DNA of 43,411 nt from Flavobacterium soli DSM 19725 (GCF_000422705.1 NZ_AUGO01000016.1:1-43411); one strand, 5' to 3'; positions 8,840 to 17,720 are shown, numbered from the stretch's first letter. Translations and numbers: made by a program. Notes: generated by a model not told the origin, from the letters alone.

Positions 8840-9724
8840 TTAATTTCGCTTGTCTTCGCCCCAAAGGAGTTTGTTTCGGAGTGTTTTGAGAAAAGTTTCC
8901 TCTGGAATTTCAATCATATTGATTTGAAAAGGTGTTTTTTTAATCGTCAGAACAGATTCATTTTTGATGGATGTAATTCTCGAATCAAGTGATACTAGAT
9001 ACTGTTCTTCACGTCCGGTAACCTTTAACCTAATTTCGGTTTTATCAGGAATTACAAGTGGTCGCGCATTCAAATTATGTGGGGCAATTGGTGTGATAAC
9101 TAGACTTTTTACATCTGGAGTTAGTATTGGACCTCCACAACTAAGAGAATAACCTGTTGATCCAGTTGGGGTTGCAATAATCAATCCATCTGCCCAATAG
9201 GAGTTTAAGAATTCTCCATTAAGATAAGTTTCAATGGTAATCATTGAAGTGGTATCTTTTCGGCTAACGGAAATCTCATTCATAGCAAAATTAATATCCT
9301 GAATATCTTTGTTCTTTGGCGAAATGGTCAGGCTTAATAATGTCCTTTTCGAAATTGTATATTTTTTATCAATTACCAATTGAAGAAACGCTTCGATATT
9401 TTCTTTTTGGACAGATGCTAAAAAACCCAATCTCCCAGCATTGATCCCTAAAATGGGAACGCCGGATTTTCGTACCAAAGTAGCCGCCCTCAAAATAGTT
9501 CCATCGCCACCAATGCTCAAAAGCAAATCAAAGCTCGAGTCAAGTTCTTTATGGGAGCTGAAGGTTTTGTATTCTTTTTTGATCAATTGTTTTTCGTATA
9601 ACATCTTCAAAAAAGTAGCTTCAATAACCATCTCGACATTGTTTTGATTGAAAAAAACAAAAATATCGCGAATGATGGGCTCGGTACTGTTTTGATAATA
9701 TTGTCCGTAAATGGCAACTTTCAT
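8840..9724 (-). CDS. nadK: NAD kinase
   Basis: This cytoplasmic enzyme phosphorylates NAD+ to NADP+. The 294-residue protein has the diagnostic GGDGT loop (residues 72-76, preceded by LLLSIGG), the second signature ATPTGSTGYSLSCGGPIL, and PHNLNARPLVIP. A 148-base AT-rich spacer separates it from the PorG-like gene, and 73 bases separate it from the CBS gene upstream on the same strand. The CBS-nadK-PorG-uppS-bamA order is common in Flavobacteriaceae. Confidence 0.96.
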   Translation of the reverse strand: MKVAIYGQYYQNSTEPIIRDIFVFFNQNNVEMVIEATFLKMLYEKQLIKKEYKTFSSHKELDSSFDLLLSIGGDGTILRAATLVRKSGVPILGINAGRLGFLASVQKENIEAFLQLVIDKKYTISKRTLLSLTISPKNKDIQDINFAMNEISVSRKDTTSMITIETYLNGEFLNSYWADGLIIATPTGSTGYSLSCGGPILTPDVKSLVITPIAPHNLNARPLVIPDKTEIRLKVTGREEQYLVSLDSRITSIKNESVLTIKKTPFQINMIEIPEETFLKTLRNKLLWGEDKRN

Positions 9725-9797
9725 TATTGATGTTTATTTGTTTATTTGCTTATTTGTTTGCCCAATTAACGGATGTCCAAATTAAAAAATAAATACA

Positions 9798-10457
9798 TTA
9801 CATATTAAGGTATTTGTCTAAATAGTCTGAACGTTCTTTTAGATTGTTCAAGTAATTGTCTTCCTGATGTTCCGAAATAATTTCATATCCATAACGTCTG
9901 AAAGTTTGGATAATTTCATTCATACCACCCAATCCAATTTTTACGGTAACCTGAACCGAACTGGCAGTGCTTTGCGAAATAAAAGTGCCTAAAAGTCGGC
10001 CTCCATTGCTTTCTACTATTTGTGCAATTTGGGACATTGAATAATCGGCAACGGGTTTTTCTACAATGATGATGCCGCCTTGTTCTTTCAAAAAAGGAGT
10101 TTCATTGAAAAATTTAATGATATCGGTAATTTCATAATAGCCCACATATTTATTTTCATCATCCAAAACCGGAATTACATTGGTGGAATTTCGGGCAAAT
10201 ACTTCCATTATGTCGAGCCAAATCATATTGGTTCGGGCATAAAATCCTTCTAATGTATAGCGGTAATGAGAGATTTTTTTGTCAGTATCAAAGGTTTCAA
10301 CATCTTCAGAAGCAATACTTCCTATATAGATGCTTTCTTCTACCACAGGAAAATGTGAGAAATTTACTTCTGCAAAAAAATCCTGAACGTTGTCTATAGT
10401 TTCCTGACTGTCCAGTGCTTTAAAATCGTTGTTGATGTAGTCTGTGATTTCTGTCAT
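9798..10457 (-). CDS. CBS-pair protein with C-terminal ACT-like domain
   Basis: The 219-residue product has two CBS motifs (~residues 1-70 with TIDNVQDFFAEVNFSHFPVVEE and ~75-135 with NSTNVIPVLDDENKYVGYYEITDII), which usually bind adenosyl nucleotides, followed by a ferredoxin-like/ACT-type region (~140-210, IIIVEKPVADYSMSQIAQIVESNGG onwards). No catalytic domain is visible, so it is probably a cytoplasmic ligand sensor. It sits directly upstream of nadK on the same strand, suggesting a link to nucleotide status, but that is inference. ATG at 10457 (MTEITDYIN) is preferred to the upstream 10508 because the extra 17 residues do not resemble the family. Confidence 0.82.
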   Translation of the reverse strand: MTEITDYINNDFKALDSQETIDNVQDFFAEVNFSHFPVVEESIYIGSIASEDVETFDTDKKISHYRYTLEGFYARTNMIWLDIMEVFARNSTNVIPVLDDENKYVGYYEITDIIKFFNETPFLKEQGGIIIVEKPVADYSMSQIAQIVESNGGRLLGTFISQSTASSVQVTVKIGLGGMNEIIQTFRRYGYEIISEHQEDNYLNNLKERSDYLDKYLNM

Positions 10458-10522
10458 ATAATAGTGTGGATATTCGACTGCAAAATAATCAAAATTTAGC
10501 ATAAACACCTTGTTTAACTTCG

Positions 10523-10530
10523 TATTTTTG
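10523..10530 (+). promoter_or_regulatory. -7 box of the pdxJ promoter (TATTTTTG)
   Basis: An exact match to the Bacteroidota -7 consensus TAnnTTTG lies 29 bases before the pdxJ start, in the divergent CBS-pdxJ spacer. No well-spaced TTG -33 box is seen. Confidence 0.5.
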
Positions 10531-10559
10531 CCTTATTAATATTCACAAAAAGTATTCCA

Positions 10560-11273
10560 ATGACAAAATTAAGTGTAAACATCAATAAAATTGCAACATT
10601 AAGAAACGCTCGTGGCGGAAATGTGCCTAATTTATTGCAAGTTGCAAAAGATATTCAGCAGTTTGGCGGACAAGGAATCACAATTCATCCTCGTCCTGAC
10701 GAGCGACATATCCGTTATCAAGATGCGAGAGATTTAAAGCCAATCGTTTACACAGAATATAATATCGAAGGAAATCCACAGCACAATTTTATCGATTTGG
10801 TATTGGAATGCAAGCCAACACAAGTGACTTTGGTTCCGGATGCTATTGGAGCAATTACGTCATCTGCTGGTTGGGATACCATTTCGCATAAAAGCTATTT
10901 GACAGAAGTTGTACAAGAATTTCAACGGAATGACATTCGTGTCTCGATTTTTGTAGATCCAATCTTGAAGATGATCGAAGGTGCAAAAGAAGTTGGAACT
11001 GACAGAATCGAGCTATACACGGAAGCTTTCGCACATGAATACAGTTTAGGAAATAAAGATGGTGTTTTGCCTTATGTAGAGGCTGCAAAATTAGCAAACG
11101 AACTAAATTTAGGAATCAATGCAGGACACGATTTAAGCTTGGATAATATTCAGTTTTTTAAACAAAGTATCCCAAATTTACTGGAAGTTTCAATTGGTCA
11201 TGCCTTGATTTCAGAAGCGATTTATCTTGGTTTAGAAAACGTAGTAAATATGTATCTTAATAAATTAAAATAA
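10560..11273 (+). CDS. pdxJ: pyridoxine 5'-phosphate synthase
   Basis: PdxJ condenses 1-deoxyxylulose 5-phosphate with 3-amino-2-oxopropyl phosphate to form pyridoxine 5'-phosphate, the last ring-forming step of vitamin B6 synthesis. The 237-residue protein shows the TIM-barrel family motifs: LSVNINKIATLRNARGG, GITIHPRPDERHI with the catalytic histidines, LVPDAIGAITSSAGWD, IELYTEAFA and the terminal phosphate-binding LGINAGHDL followed by VSIGHALI. It is divergent from the CBS protein gene and reads toward an alpha/beta hydrolase. Confidence 0.97.
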   Translation: MTKLSVNINKIATLRNARGGNVPNLLQVAKDIQQFGGQGITIHPRPDERHIRYQDARDLKPIVYTEYNIEGNPQHNFIDLVLECKPTQVTLVPDAIGAITSSAGWDTISHKSYLTEVVQEFQRNDIRVSIFVDPILKMIEGAKEVGTDRIELYTEAFAHEYSLGNKDGVLPYVEAAKLANELNLGINAGHDLSLDNIQFFKQSIPNLLEVSIGHALISEAIYLGLENVVNMYLNKLK

Positions 11274-11320
11274 CAACTAAATTTCCCTTACTGCTTCGGA
11301 ATCAATTTCCACAAAGCTAG

Positions 11321-11350
11321 GAAAGCCCCCTTCGGGGGTTTGGGGGCTAA
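11321..11350 (+). repeat. GC-rich palindromic repeat between pdxJ and the hydrolase gene
   Basis: A C5/G5 hairpin with a TTC loop is nested within a second pairing (AGCCCCC with GGGGGCT), giving two alternative stems. The high GC stands out from the surroundings. It may act as a weak terminator or processing signal for pdxJ; no T run follows. Confidence 0.6.
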
Positions 11351-11362
11351 ATGTTAAACACT

Positions 11363-12130
11363 ATGCTACACTCAAAAATAGAAGGAGAAGGAAAACCATT
11401 TGTGGTAATGCACGGTTTTCTAGGAATGTCGGATAACTGGAAAACGCTAGGAACTCAGTATGCCGCAGAGGGCTACCAAGTGCACATGCTTGATTTGAGA
11501 AACCACGGTAGGAGCTTGCACTCGGAAGAATTCAATTATGAAGTCATGGCTCAAGATGTGTATGATTATTGTCAAGCAAATAATTTACAGAAGATTGATC
11601 TTTTGGGACATTCGATGGGGGGGAAAGTGGCAATGTTTTTTGCAATGAAATTCCCTGAAAAATTAAATAAATTAATCATCGCTGATATTGGTCCGAAATA
11701 TTACCGACCACATCATCAGGATATTTTGGCAGGGTTGAATGCCATCGATTTCTCGGTTAAACCTGAAAGATCTGATGTGGAAGAAATTCTAAAAAAACAT
11801 GTTGAAGATTTTGGAACGCGTCAGTTCCTGATGAAAAGTTTGTATTGGAAAGAACCAGGCCAACTTGCCTTACGTTTCAATTTGGAAGTATTCAATCAGC
11901 AAATCGAAAATATTGGCGAAGCTCTACCTGAAGATTTTGTGTATGAAAGGCCTACATTGTTCTTGAAAGGAGCCAATTCAAATTACATCAAAGAAGAAGA
12001 TTATCAGGCAATAAAAAGTCAATTTCCAAAAGCTGAAATCGAAGTGATTGCAAATGCGGGACATTGGCTTCATGCCGAAAAACCTAAAGATTTTTATCAA
12101 AAAACCATCAACTTTTTAAAAGAAGCTTAA
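11363..12130 (+). CDS. alpha/beta fold hydrolase (YbfF-like esterase)
   Basis: This 255-residue cytoplasmic protein has a complete alpha/beta hydrolase layout: oxyanion-hole HGFLGMSDNW (~17-26), DLRNHGRS (~44-51), the nucleophile elbow GHSMGGK with Ser84, a helical cap, and the terminal histidine in NAGHWLHAEKP. It resembles E. coli YbfF-type esterases; the natural substrate is unknown. The start at 11363 (MLHSKIEGEG) is favoured over 11351 because the family begins there and the upstream bases belong to a palindromic repeat. A bidirectional terminator follows. Confidence 0.85.
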   Translation: MLHSKIEGEGKPFVVMHGFLGMSDNWKTLGTQYAAEGYQVHMLDLRNHGRSLHSEEFNYEVMAQDVYDYCQANNLQKIDLLGHSMGGKVAMFFAMKFPEKLNKLIIADIGPKYYRPHHQDILAGLNAIDFSVKPERSDVEEILKKHVEDFGTRQFLMKSLYWKEPGQLALRFNLEVFNQQIENIGEALPEDFVYERPTLFLKGANSNYIKEEDYQAIKSQFPKAEIEVIANAGHWLHAEKPKDFYQKTINFLKEA

Positions 12131-12178
12131 AAAAAAGGTCCTTTCCAAAATTTTCAAAACTTGGAAAGGACCTTTTTT
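12131..12178. terminator. bidirectional terminator between convergent genes
   Basis: An 18-bp perfect stem (12131-12148 with 12161-12178), A-rich on the left and T-rich on the right, can end transcription of both the hydrolase gene (+) and the T9SS type A gene (-). Confidence 0.93.
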
Positions 12179-12192
12179 AATTTAAATAAAGA

Positions 12193-13521
12193 TTATAATT
12201 TAGAAAATTTCAAAGATGATTGTGTTCCAGCTTCATCAATAGCATTCAGTAGATACATTCCGCTTGACAGCGATGAAATATCCAAATTGAACAAATCATT
12301 CATGCTTGCTTTCTTATGGATTACTTGCTTTCCTGTTAAATCAAAAACCACTACTTCCGTGATGTTTTTCCCAGAAATGGTTAGTAAATTTGAAGCAGGA
12401 TTAGGATAAGCCACTAGATTTTGTGTTGCAACAAAATCAGAAACAGATAATTCCGTACCACTATATTTATAAATTCCTCCTGCAGTTGAAGAAGTTGTAA
12501 ATCCTCCTCCAAAACCAAGTTCGTTGTCCTTGAATTTTAAAGTCGTCACTTGTGTCCCTGACATTACTTGTGTCCAAGTTAGTCCAAAATCAGTGCTGTA
12601 AGCTGTATAGGAAGTACTTGAATCTGGAGTAGTTCCAACCGAAACAACATTCGTTGTTCCAGGAACACATTCTATATTTCTGTTTCCAATCATTCCTGTA
12701 TAAGTTTGAGTTGGCCAAGTAGCGCCACCATCAGTTGTTTTATATAAAACGCCAGTTGAGGCAAAAAGTAGTCCGTTATTTGCATCAGAAAAAGAATAGC
12801 TTCCGCTTGATGCTGTTCCAGCAAAATCAGTTATTGGCGATTGCACAACGGTCCAGTTCAAACCTTTATTCGTGGATTTGAAAAAACGTCCTTTATTGGT
12901 TCCAAACCAAACGGTGTTGCCAACGACATCATAGTTGTGCACATAACCATATTCTCCAGATAAAGGTGCTGGAATGTTAACACTCGGAACCCTTGTCCAA
13001 GTTGTCCCACCATCAGTGGTAGTATAGATTTCAAAATAGCTGTTGGCAGGATCACCTTGAACAACGCCATTGTTTTCATCCCAGAAATACACAAAATTCG
13101 TGAAGGAATCCGAGGTGTTGAACAAGGCTGTCGTTTGTTTGGTCCAAGTTGTTCCGCCATTAATGGTTTTCCAAACACCCCCGTTTCCAGATGGGCTAGG
13201 GTGTGCCGTTGCCCAAGCTGTTGTAGCGGAAATACCAGTTATAGATGATACATTAAGGTTGGTTTGTCCTGTTCCTAAATTTATATTTCCAGATGTCCAT
13301 GTGTTTCCGCCATCAATACTTTTTGTGTATTGTCGTACATTTCCTGGTGTGTCACTCGCCCCATCATAGGCTTTAGCCCAAATAATGTTGTCATCAACTA
13401 TCGAAATATCATCAACACCTCGACTAATCTGTGTGAAAGTTGTAGCCTTCGGAGTCCAAAAATCCTGAGCTTGGATATGAAAACTAGCACAGAGGATTGC
13501 AAAAAGTAAAGTTTTTTTCAT
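12193..13521 (-). CDS. secreted T9SS type A protein with YCF48/BNR-like repeats
   Basis: This 442-residue protein has a signal peptide (KKTLLFAILCASFHIQAQ) and a series of beta-propeller repeats with the Asp-box pattern (SIDGGNTW, TINGGTTW, TTDGGTTW, STNKGLNW, TTDGGATW) across residues ~60-300, like sialidase/YCF48 propellers. The last ~80 residues are a type A T9SS sorting domain: VAYPNPASNLLTISG, VVVFDLTGKQV, LDISSLSSGMYLL and a basic end. It is therefore expected to be exported by the type IX system and retained on or released from the cell surface. No catalytic site is visible, so the function is unknown; binding or scaffolding is plausible. It is monocistronic and ends at the shared terminator. 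Confidence 0.9.
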   Translation of the reverse strand: MKKTLLFAILCASFHIQAQDFWTPKATTFTQISRGVDDISIVDDNIIWAKAYDGASDTPGNVRQYTKSIDGGNTWTSGNINLGTGQTNLNVSSITGISATTAWATAHPSPSGNGGVWKTINGGTTWTKQTTALFNTSDSFTNFVYFWDENNGVVQGDPANSYFEIYTTTDGGTTWTRVPSVNIPAPLSGEYGYVHNYDVVGNTVWFGTNKGRFFKSTNKGLNWTVVQSPITDFAGTASSGSYSFSDANNGLLFASTGVLYKTTDGGATWPTQTYTGMIGNRNIECVPGTTNVVSVGTTPDSSTSYTAYSTDFGLTWTQVMSGTQVTTLKFKDNELGFGGGFTTSSTAGGIYKYSGTELSVSDFVATQNLVAYPNPASNLLTISGKNITEVVVFDLTGKQVIHKKASMNDLFNLDISSLSSGMYLLNAIDEAGTQSSLKFSKL

Positions 13522-13603
13522 AACATAGGGGTTAATAGGTTTTTAATAATCAAAAGTATGAAATTTTATCATGCACAAGAGGTTAAGTTTTGGCCAAAAT
13601 TTC

Positions 13604-13611
13604 TATATTTG
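13604..13611 (+). promoter_or_regulatory. -7 box (TATATTTG) upstream of the YvlD-like gene
   Basis: An exact TAnnTTTG match lies 21 bases before the start codon. No -33 TTG at the usual distance was seen. Confidence 0.45.
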
Positions 13612-13632
13612 AAATAATAAAAACAAAAAGGT

Positions 13633-13977
13633 ATGGGTTTGATTATTAGAATTTTAGTTACAGCAATCTTAGTGATGCTAATTGCAAATTTCATGACTGG
13701 TGTCACAGTTGATAGTTTTATGACATCAGTTATAGTAGCCGTCGTTTTGGGGTTGTTGAATTTATTTGTAAAACCGATATTGGTTTTGTTAACATTGCCG
13801 GTTACTGTACTCACTTTAGGGTTGTTTTTGTTAGTTATAAATGCTGCAATGATTATGCTTTGTTCAAATCTTGTAACTGGTTTTGGGGTGTCAAGTTTCT
13901 GGACGGCACTATTTTTTAGTATTATTTTGTCAGTACTTCAGTCCTTAACTTTTGCTTTTACGGATAAAGACAAGTAA
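13633..13977 (+). CDS. small membrane protein of the YvlD / phage-holin 4 superfamily
   Basis: This 114-residue, very hydrophobic protein has about four transmembrane helices (IRILVTAILVMLIANFM; VIVAVVLGLLNLFV; ILVLLTLPVTVLTLGLFLLVINAAMIML; FWTALFFSIILSVLQSL) and a short charged tail. The GLLNLFVKPILVLLTLPVTVLTLG segment is typical of the PF04020 family (YvlD), often auto-named phage holin although it is a chromosomal membrane protein. There are no phage genes nearby, so lysis is unlikely. An exact -7 box (13604-13611) precedes it. Function is unknown; it may be involved in envelope stress, which is a guess. Confidence 0.8.
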   Translation: MGLIIRILVTAILVMLIANFMTGVTVDSFMTSVIVAVVLGLLNLFVKPILVLLTLPVTVLTLGLFLLVINAAMIMLCSNLVTGFGVSSFWTALFFSIILSVLQSLTFAFTDKDK

Positions 13978-14014
13978 TTTAAAAGCTACATTGTTAATTC
14001 TTTAATAACAGAAC

Positions 14015-14053
14015 TTGGTTGGGTTGCAAAAAAAGTATAATTTTGCAACCCAA
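14015..14053 (+). promoter_or_regulatory. trigger-factor promoter embedded in a perfect inverted repeat
   Basis: A -33 TTG (14015-14017) and a -7 box TAATTTTG (14038-14045) are separated by 20 bases, a good Bacteroidota promoter. The same DNA contains a 13-bp perfect inverted repeat (14019-14031 with 14041-14053), so the -7 box overlaps one arm. It could be an operator or a 5' hairpin. Confidence 0.6.
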
Positions 14054-14070
14054 TTTTATGATGTAAAAAA

Positions 14071-15399
14071 ATGAATGTTACAAGAAAGAATATCGACGAT
14101 CTTAATGCAGTGATCACTGTGGCAGTTTATAAATCTGATTATACTTATAAAGTAGAAAAGATGTTAAAGGAGTATCAAAAACAAACGGAACTTCCAGGTT
14201 TTAGAAAAGGAACCGTTCCAATGAGTACTATTGAAAAAAAATACGGAAGACCTCTCTTTTTGGACATGGTAAACAAAACAATCCAAGAAGATTTGACAAA
14301 ATACCTGCAACAAGAAAAATTAGATTTGCTAGGAAATCCACTTCCTGTAAAGAATGATAACATCGATTGGAATGCAGAGAAAATTGAATTTGATTTTGAT
14401 ATAGCCCTTGCTCCAACTTTTGATATCGACTTGTCTTCGATTAAAGACTTGACACAATTCAAGATTTCTGCCGATGATAAAATGCTTGAAGATCAAGTAT
14501 TGAGAATCAGAAAGCAATATGGAAAAATGATTGCAAAAGATACTTTCGAACAAGGAAATGATGTTTCAGGAACTTTTAGAAACGAAGAAAAAGCAATTGA
14601 CGCACCAGCTCAATTTTCTTTGGAGATTTTCAAAGACGAGAAAGCAGTTGAAGCTTTATTCTTAGGAAAGAAAGTAGGCGATGTTGTAACATTAAATACA
14701 AAAGGTTTATTCGAAGACGATCACCAGTTGATGGAATATCTAAAAGTAGGTCATGATGATGTTCACGGTTTGGATATCAATGTAGATTTTACAATCGAAG
14801 AAATTACAGAAAGCGAACCAGCAGAATTGAACCAAGAATTGTTCGACAAATTATTCGGAGAAGGAAATGTATCTTCTGTTGAAGAAATCAAGGAAAAAAT
14901 CAAGGAAGATGCCGAAAAGCAATTCGAAACTCAATCGAATCAAAAATTCTTGAACGACGTGACAGAAGCGTTGTTGAACACTACAAAATTTGATTTGCCT
15001 GCCGAATTCTTAAAAAGATGGATTCAAACAGTTGGAGAAAAACCTCTAACAGCTGAACAAGCCGAAGAAGAATATGCAAAATCAGAAAACGGTTTACGTT
15101 ACCAATTGATCGAAGGAAGAGTAATGTCGCAAAACAATTTGCAAATCACTTTTGATGATTTAAAGGCTTTCACTGCTGAAATGATCAAGAAACAAATGGC
15201 ACAATTCGGACAAATGAATCCAACCGATGCAGATGTTGACGGAATCGTGACAAGAGTTTTGTCTAACCAAGAAGAAGCAAAAAGAATTTCAGATCAATTG
15301 ATGAGCGAAAAAATGCTGAACCTATACAAAGAAAAAGTAAGCACTTCAGTTAAAGAAGTAACCTATCAAGAGTTTATCGCCGCTTCATACGGAGAATAA
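14071..15399 (+). CDS. tig: trigger factor
   Basis: Trigger factor is the ribosome-bound chaperone that receives nascent chains at the exit tunnel. The 442-residue protein has the N-terminal ribosome-binding domain with the signature PGFRKGTVPMSTIEKKYG (~residues 43-60), a central domain that is divergent from the FKBP-type PPIase consensus (~155-250), and a helical C-terminal domain (~260-440) with FDLPAEFLKRWI. Its length is normal for Bacteroidota. It is followed by clpP and clpX, the tig-clpP-clpX order widespread in bacteria, but a terminator and repeat separate it from clpP. Confidence 0.95.
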   Translation: MNVTRKNIDDLNAVITVAVYKSDYTYKVEKMLKEYQKQTELPGFRKGTVPMSTIEKKYGRPLFLDMVNKTIQEDLTKYLQQEKLDLLGNPLPVKNDNIDWNAEKIEFDFDIALAPTFDIDLSSIKDLTQFKISADDKMLEDQVLRIRKQYGKMIAKDTFEQGNDVSGTFRNEEKAIDAPAQFSLEIFKDEKAVEALFLGKKVGDVVTLNTKGLFEDDHQLMEYLKVGHDDVHGLDINVDFTIEEITESEPAELNQELFDKLFGEGNVSSVEEIKEKIKEDAEKQFETQSNQKFLNDVTEALLNTTKFDLPAEFLKRWIQTVGEKPLTAEQAEEEYAKSENGLRYQLIEGRVMSQNNLQITFDDLKAFTAEMIKKQMAQFGQMNPTDADVDGIVTRVLSNQEEAKRISDQLMSEKMLNLYKEKVSTSVKEVTYQEFIAASYGE

Positions 15400-15423
15400 T
15401 TTCAAAGAAAAATCATTATATTT

Positions 15424-15455
15424 GAGCGTCAGAAGTTTTTTTGACGCTCTTTTGT
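15424..15455 (+). terminator. terminator after tig
   Basis: An 8-bp stem GAGCGTCA/TGACGCTC (15424-15431 with 15442-15449) is followed by a T-rich stretch, 25 bases after the tig stop. Confidence 0.75.
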
Positions 15456-15460
15456 TTGAA

Positions 15461-15599
15461 GCCACTCCAGCTATCCGTTGCAATCTTTTTTGCAAAAAGC
15501 TTTTTTTCTAAGCACAAAAAGGAGCTTCCGTTGGTCGCTCTTTTCCGCAAGAAAAAATAGCTTTTTCACAAAAAAGGATTTCCACTTCTATCTGGGCTA
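15461..15599 (+). repeat. 3'-end dispersed repeat, divergent copy (after tig)
   Basis: A structured spacer ends in AAAAGGATTTCCACTTCTATCTGGGCTA, which matches the tail of copies at 17721-17849, 37228-37341 and 42775-42884. The 5' boundary differs from the others. Internal A/T-rich complementary stretches (for example CTTTTTGTGAAAAAGC-type pairings near 15500-15575) could form hairpins. No coding frame is present; together with the terminator it fills the tig-clpP gap. Confidence 0.55.
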
Positions 15600-15691
15600 A
15601 AAAAGGAAACAAGACACAATGTCACCTCAAACAACAAGGTATAAACTTTGATTAAAATTATAAACTTACTTTAATTATAAAAATAAAATAT

Positions 15692-16366
15692 ATGAACTAC
15701 GGAAAAGAGTTTAAAAAATTTGCGACAAAGCACCAAGGTGTAAATGCACTATATTATGACAAGATCATAAACGCAATGACACCAACCAATATGACGCCTT
15801 ATATCATCGAAGAACGTCAGTTGAATGTTTCCCAACTAGATGTTTTCTCAAGATTAATGATGGACAGAATCATTTTCTTAGGAACAGGAATCGACGATCA
15901 AATTGCAAACATCGTTCAAGCACAATTACTTTTCTTGGAAAGTGCCGATGCTGCAAAAGACATCCAAATCTACATCAACTCTCCAGGAGGAAGCGTTTAT
16001 GCAGGATTAGGAATCTATGATACGATGCAATACATCAAACCAGATGTAGCTACAATTTGTACAGGAATGGCAGCTTCTATGGGAGCGGTTTTACTTTGTG
16101 CTGGAGCGGCAGGAAAACGTTCGGCTTTGCCACATTCAAGAGTGATGATCCACCAACCATCAGGAGGAGCACAAGGTGTTGCTACCGATATGGAAATCAA
16201 CTTGAGAGAGATGTTGAAATTAAAAGAAGAATTATACCAGATTATTTCCAACCATTCTGGACAATCGTTCGAGAGAGTTCACAAGGACAGCGAACGTGAC
16301 TATTGGATGAAAGCTGATGAGGCAAAAGAATACGGAATGATTGATGAAGTGTTGAGAAGAGGATAA
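15692..16366 (+). CDS. clpP: ATP-dependent Clp protease proteolytic subunit
   Basis: ClpP is the tetradecameric serine protease that degrades substrates unfolded by ClpX. The 224-residue protein has the full catalytic triad at the expected spacing: Ser129 in GMAASMGAVLL, His154 in SRVMIHQPSGG and Asp203 in ERDYW. It also has the family segment YINSPGGSV and a ~30-residue N-terminal extension longer than the E. coli propeptide, common in Bacteroidota. It is followed by clpX after 72 bases that carry overlapping inverted repeats. Confidence 0.97.
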   Translation: MNYGKEFKKFATKHQGVNALYYDKIINAMTPTNMTPYIIEERQLNVSQLDVFSRLMMDRIIFLGTGIDDQIANIVQAQLLFLESADAAKDIQIYINSPGGSVYAGLGIYDTMQYIKPDVATICTGMAASMGAVLLCAGAAGKRSALPHSRVMIHQPSGGAQGVATDMEINLREMLKLKEELYQIISNHSGQSFERVHKDSERDYWMKADEAKEYGMIDEVLRRG

Positions 16367-16370
16367 AATT

Positions 16371-16426
16371 CAGTGTTCAGTGTTCAGTAGCAGTATTCAG
16401 CTGTCTACTGAACACTGAATACTGCT
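16371..16426 (+). repeat. overlapping inverted repeats in the clpP-clpX spacer
   Basis: Two arms pairs overlap: 16378-16390 with 16405-16417 (13 bp) and 16389-16400 with 16415-16426 (12 bp). They share bases, so only one hairpin can form at a time. The unit CAGTGTTCAGT is also directly repeated. There is no T run. Confidence 0.7.
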
Positions 16427-16438
16427 AACTAATAAAGA

Positions 16439-17674
16439 ATGGCAAAAGAAGTTTTAGAATGTTCGTTTTGTGGAAGGAATAAGCCGGATACCAATTTATT
16501 AATTGCGGGAATCAGTGCTCATATTTGCGACAGGTGTATCGAACAGGCACACGGAATTGTTTTGGAAGAATTAAAAACCAACAAGAATTCGAAGAAATCG
16601 AGTGGGGATTTAATTTTAAAGAAACCAAAGGAAATCCGTACATTTTTGGACCAATATGTAATTGGCCAAGACCAAACCAAAAAAGTAATGTCGGTTGCGG
16701 TTTACAACCACTACAAGCGTTTGATGCAATTGCAGGATAACGACGAGGTAGAAATCGAAAAGAGCAATATCATCATGGTAGGGCAAACTGGAACCGGAAA
16801 AACATTGGTAGCAAAGACTATTGCGAAAATGTTGGACGTTCCATTGGCAATCGTTGATGCAACTGTTCTGACAGAAGCCGGATATGTGGGAGAAGACGTA
16901 GAAAGTATCTTGACACGTTTACTTCAAGCCGCCGATTATGATTTGGCGAAAGCCGAAAGAGGAATCGTCTTCATCGATGAAATTGATAAAATTGCACGAA
17001 AAAGCGACAATCCCTCCATCACGCGTGATGTTTCGGGTGAAGGTGTTCAGCAAGCTTTATTGAAATTATTGGAAGGAACCGTAGTAAACGTACCGCCAAA
17101 AGGAGGTCGTAAGCATCCAGACCAGAAATTCATCGAAGTCAATACACAGAACATCTTGTTTATTGCAGGTGGAGCCTTTGATGGCGTGGAGAAAATCATC
17201 TCAAAAAGATTGAACCGTCAAGCAGTTGGTTACAGCACTTCTAAAAATGCTGACAACATCGACAAGGACAATCTGTTGCAGTACATCATACCAAAAGACA
17301 TCAAGGATTTCGGATTGATTCCAGAAATTATTGGTCGTTTGCCGGTATTGACGCACATGGATCCTTTAGATAGAGAAACCTTGAGAGCCATTTTGACACA
17401 ACCTAAAAACGCGTTAATCAAGCAATACCAAAAGTTATTCTCGATCGATGATGTTGAATTTACCATCACTGATGAGGCTTTAGATTATATTGTAGACAAG
17501 GCGTTAGAGTATAAACTCGGAGCTCGTGGTCTACGTTCGTTATGCGAAGCAATTTTAACGGATGCCATGTATGAACTCCCAAGTTCAGACGATAAGACCC
17601 TTGCAATCGACAGGGATTATGTCAAAGATACCTTGAACAAAAATTTACTCAAGCGATTGGAAATTGCTTCATAA
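16439..17674 (+). CDS. clpX: ATP-dependent Clp protease ATP-binding subunit ClpX
   Basis: ClpX is the AAA+ unfoldase that feeds ClpP. The 411-residue protein has the N-terminal zinc-binding domain with four cysteines (Cys8, Cys11, Cys30, Cys33), Walker A GQTGTGKT (115-122), the pore loop GYVG (148-151), Walker B VFIDEIDK (Asp180, Glu181) and the C-terminal lid with [12 protein letters not shown]. Length and order are standard. It lies directly behind clpP, consistent with joint expression, and ends in a strong terminator. Confidence 0.97.
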   Translation: MAKEVLECSFCGRNKPDTNLLIAGISAHICDRCIEQAHGIVLEELKTNKNSKKSSGDLILKKPKEIRTFLDQYVIGQDQTKKVMSVAVYNHYKRLMQLQDNDEVEIEKSNIIMVGQTGTGKTLVAKTIAKMLDVPLAIVDATVLTEAGYVGEDVESILTRLLQAADYDLAKAERGIVFIDEIDKIARKSDNPSITRDVSGEGVQQALLKLLEGTVVNVPPKGGRKHPDQKFIEVNTQNILFIAGGAFDGVEKIISKRLNRQAVGYSTSKNADNIDKDNLLQYIIPKDIKDFGLIPEIIGRLPVLTHMDPLDRETLRAILTQPKNALIKQYQKLFSIDDVEFTITDEALDYIVDKALEYKLGARGLRSLCEAILTDAMYELPSSDDKTLAIDRDYVKDTLNKNLLKRLEIAS

Positions 17675-17682
17675 ATTTAACC

Positions 17683-17720
17683 ATAAAAAAATCCCGTCAG
17701 AAATGGCGGGATTTTTTTAT
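17683..17720 (+). terminator. terminator after clpX
   Basis: An A-rich/T-rich stem (17683-17696 with 17707-17720) around ATCCCG/CGGGAT ends in a T run, 9 bases after the clpX stop. The dispersed repeat starts immediately after it. Confidence 0.92.

Noticed and set aside
13633..13977. Possible prophage remnant because the family is called phage holin
   Set aside because: The protein matches the chromosomal YvlD-type membrane family and no other phage gene is nearby.
15417..15424. TATATTTG as a promoter after tig
   Set aside because: No -33 box is seen and a terminator follows at once; likely a chance match in AT-rich DNA.
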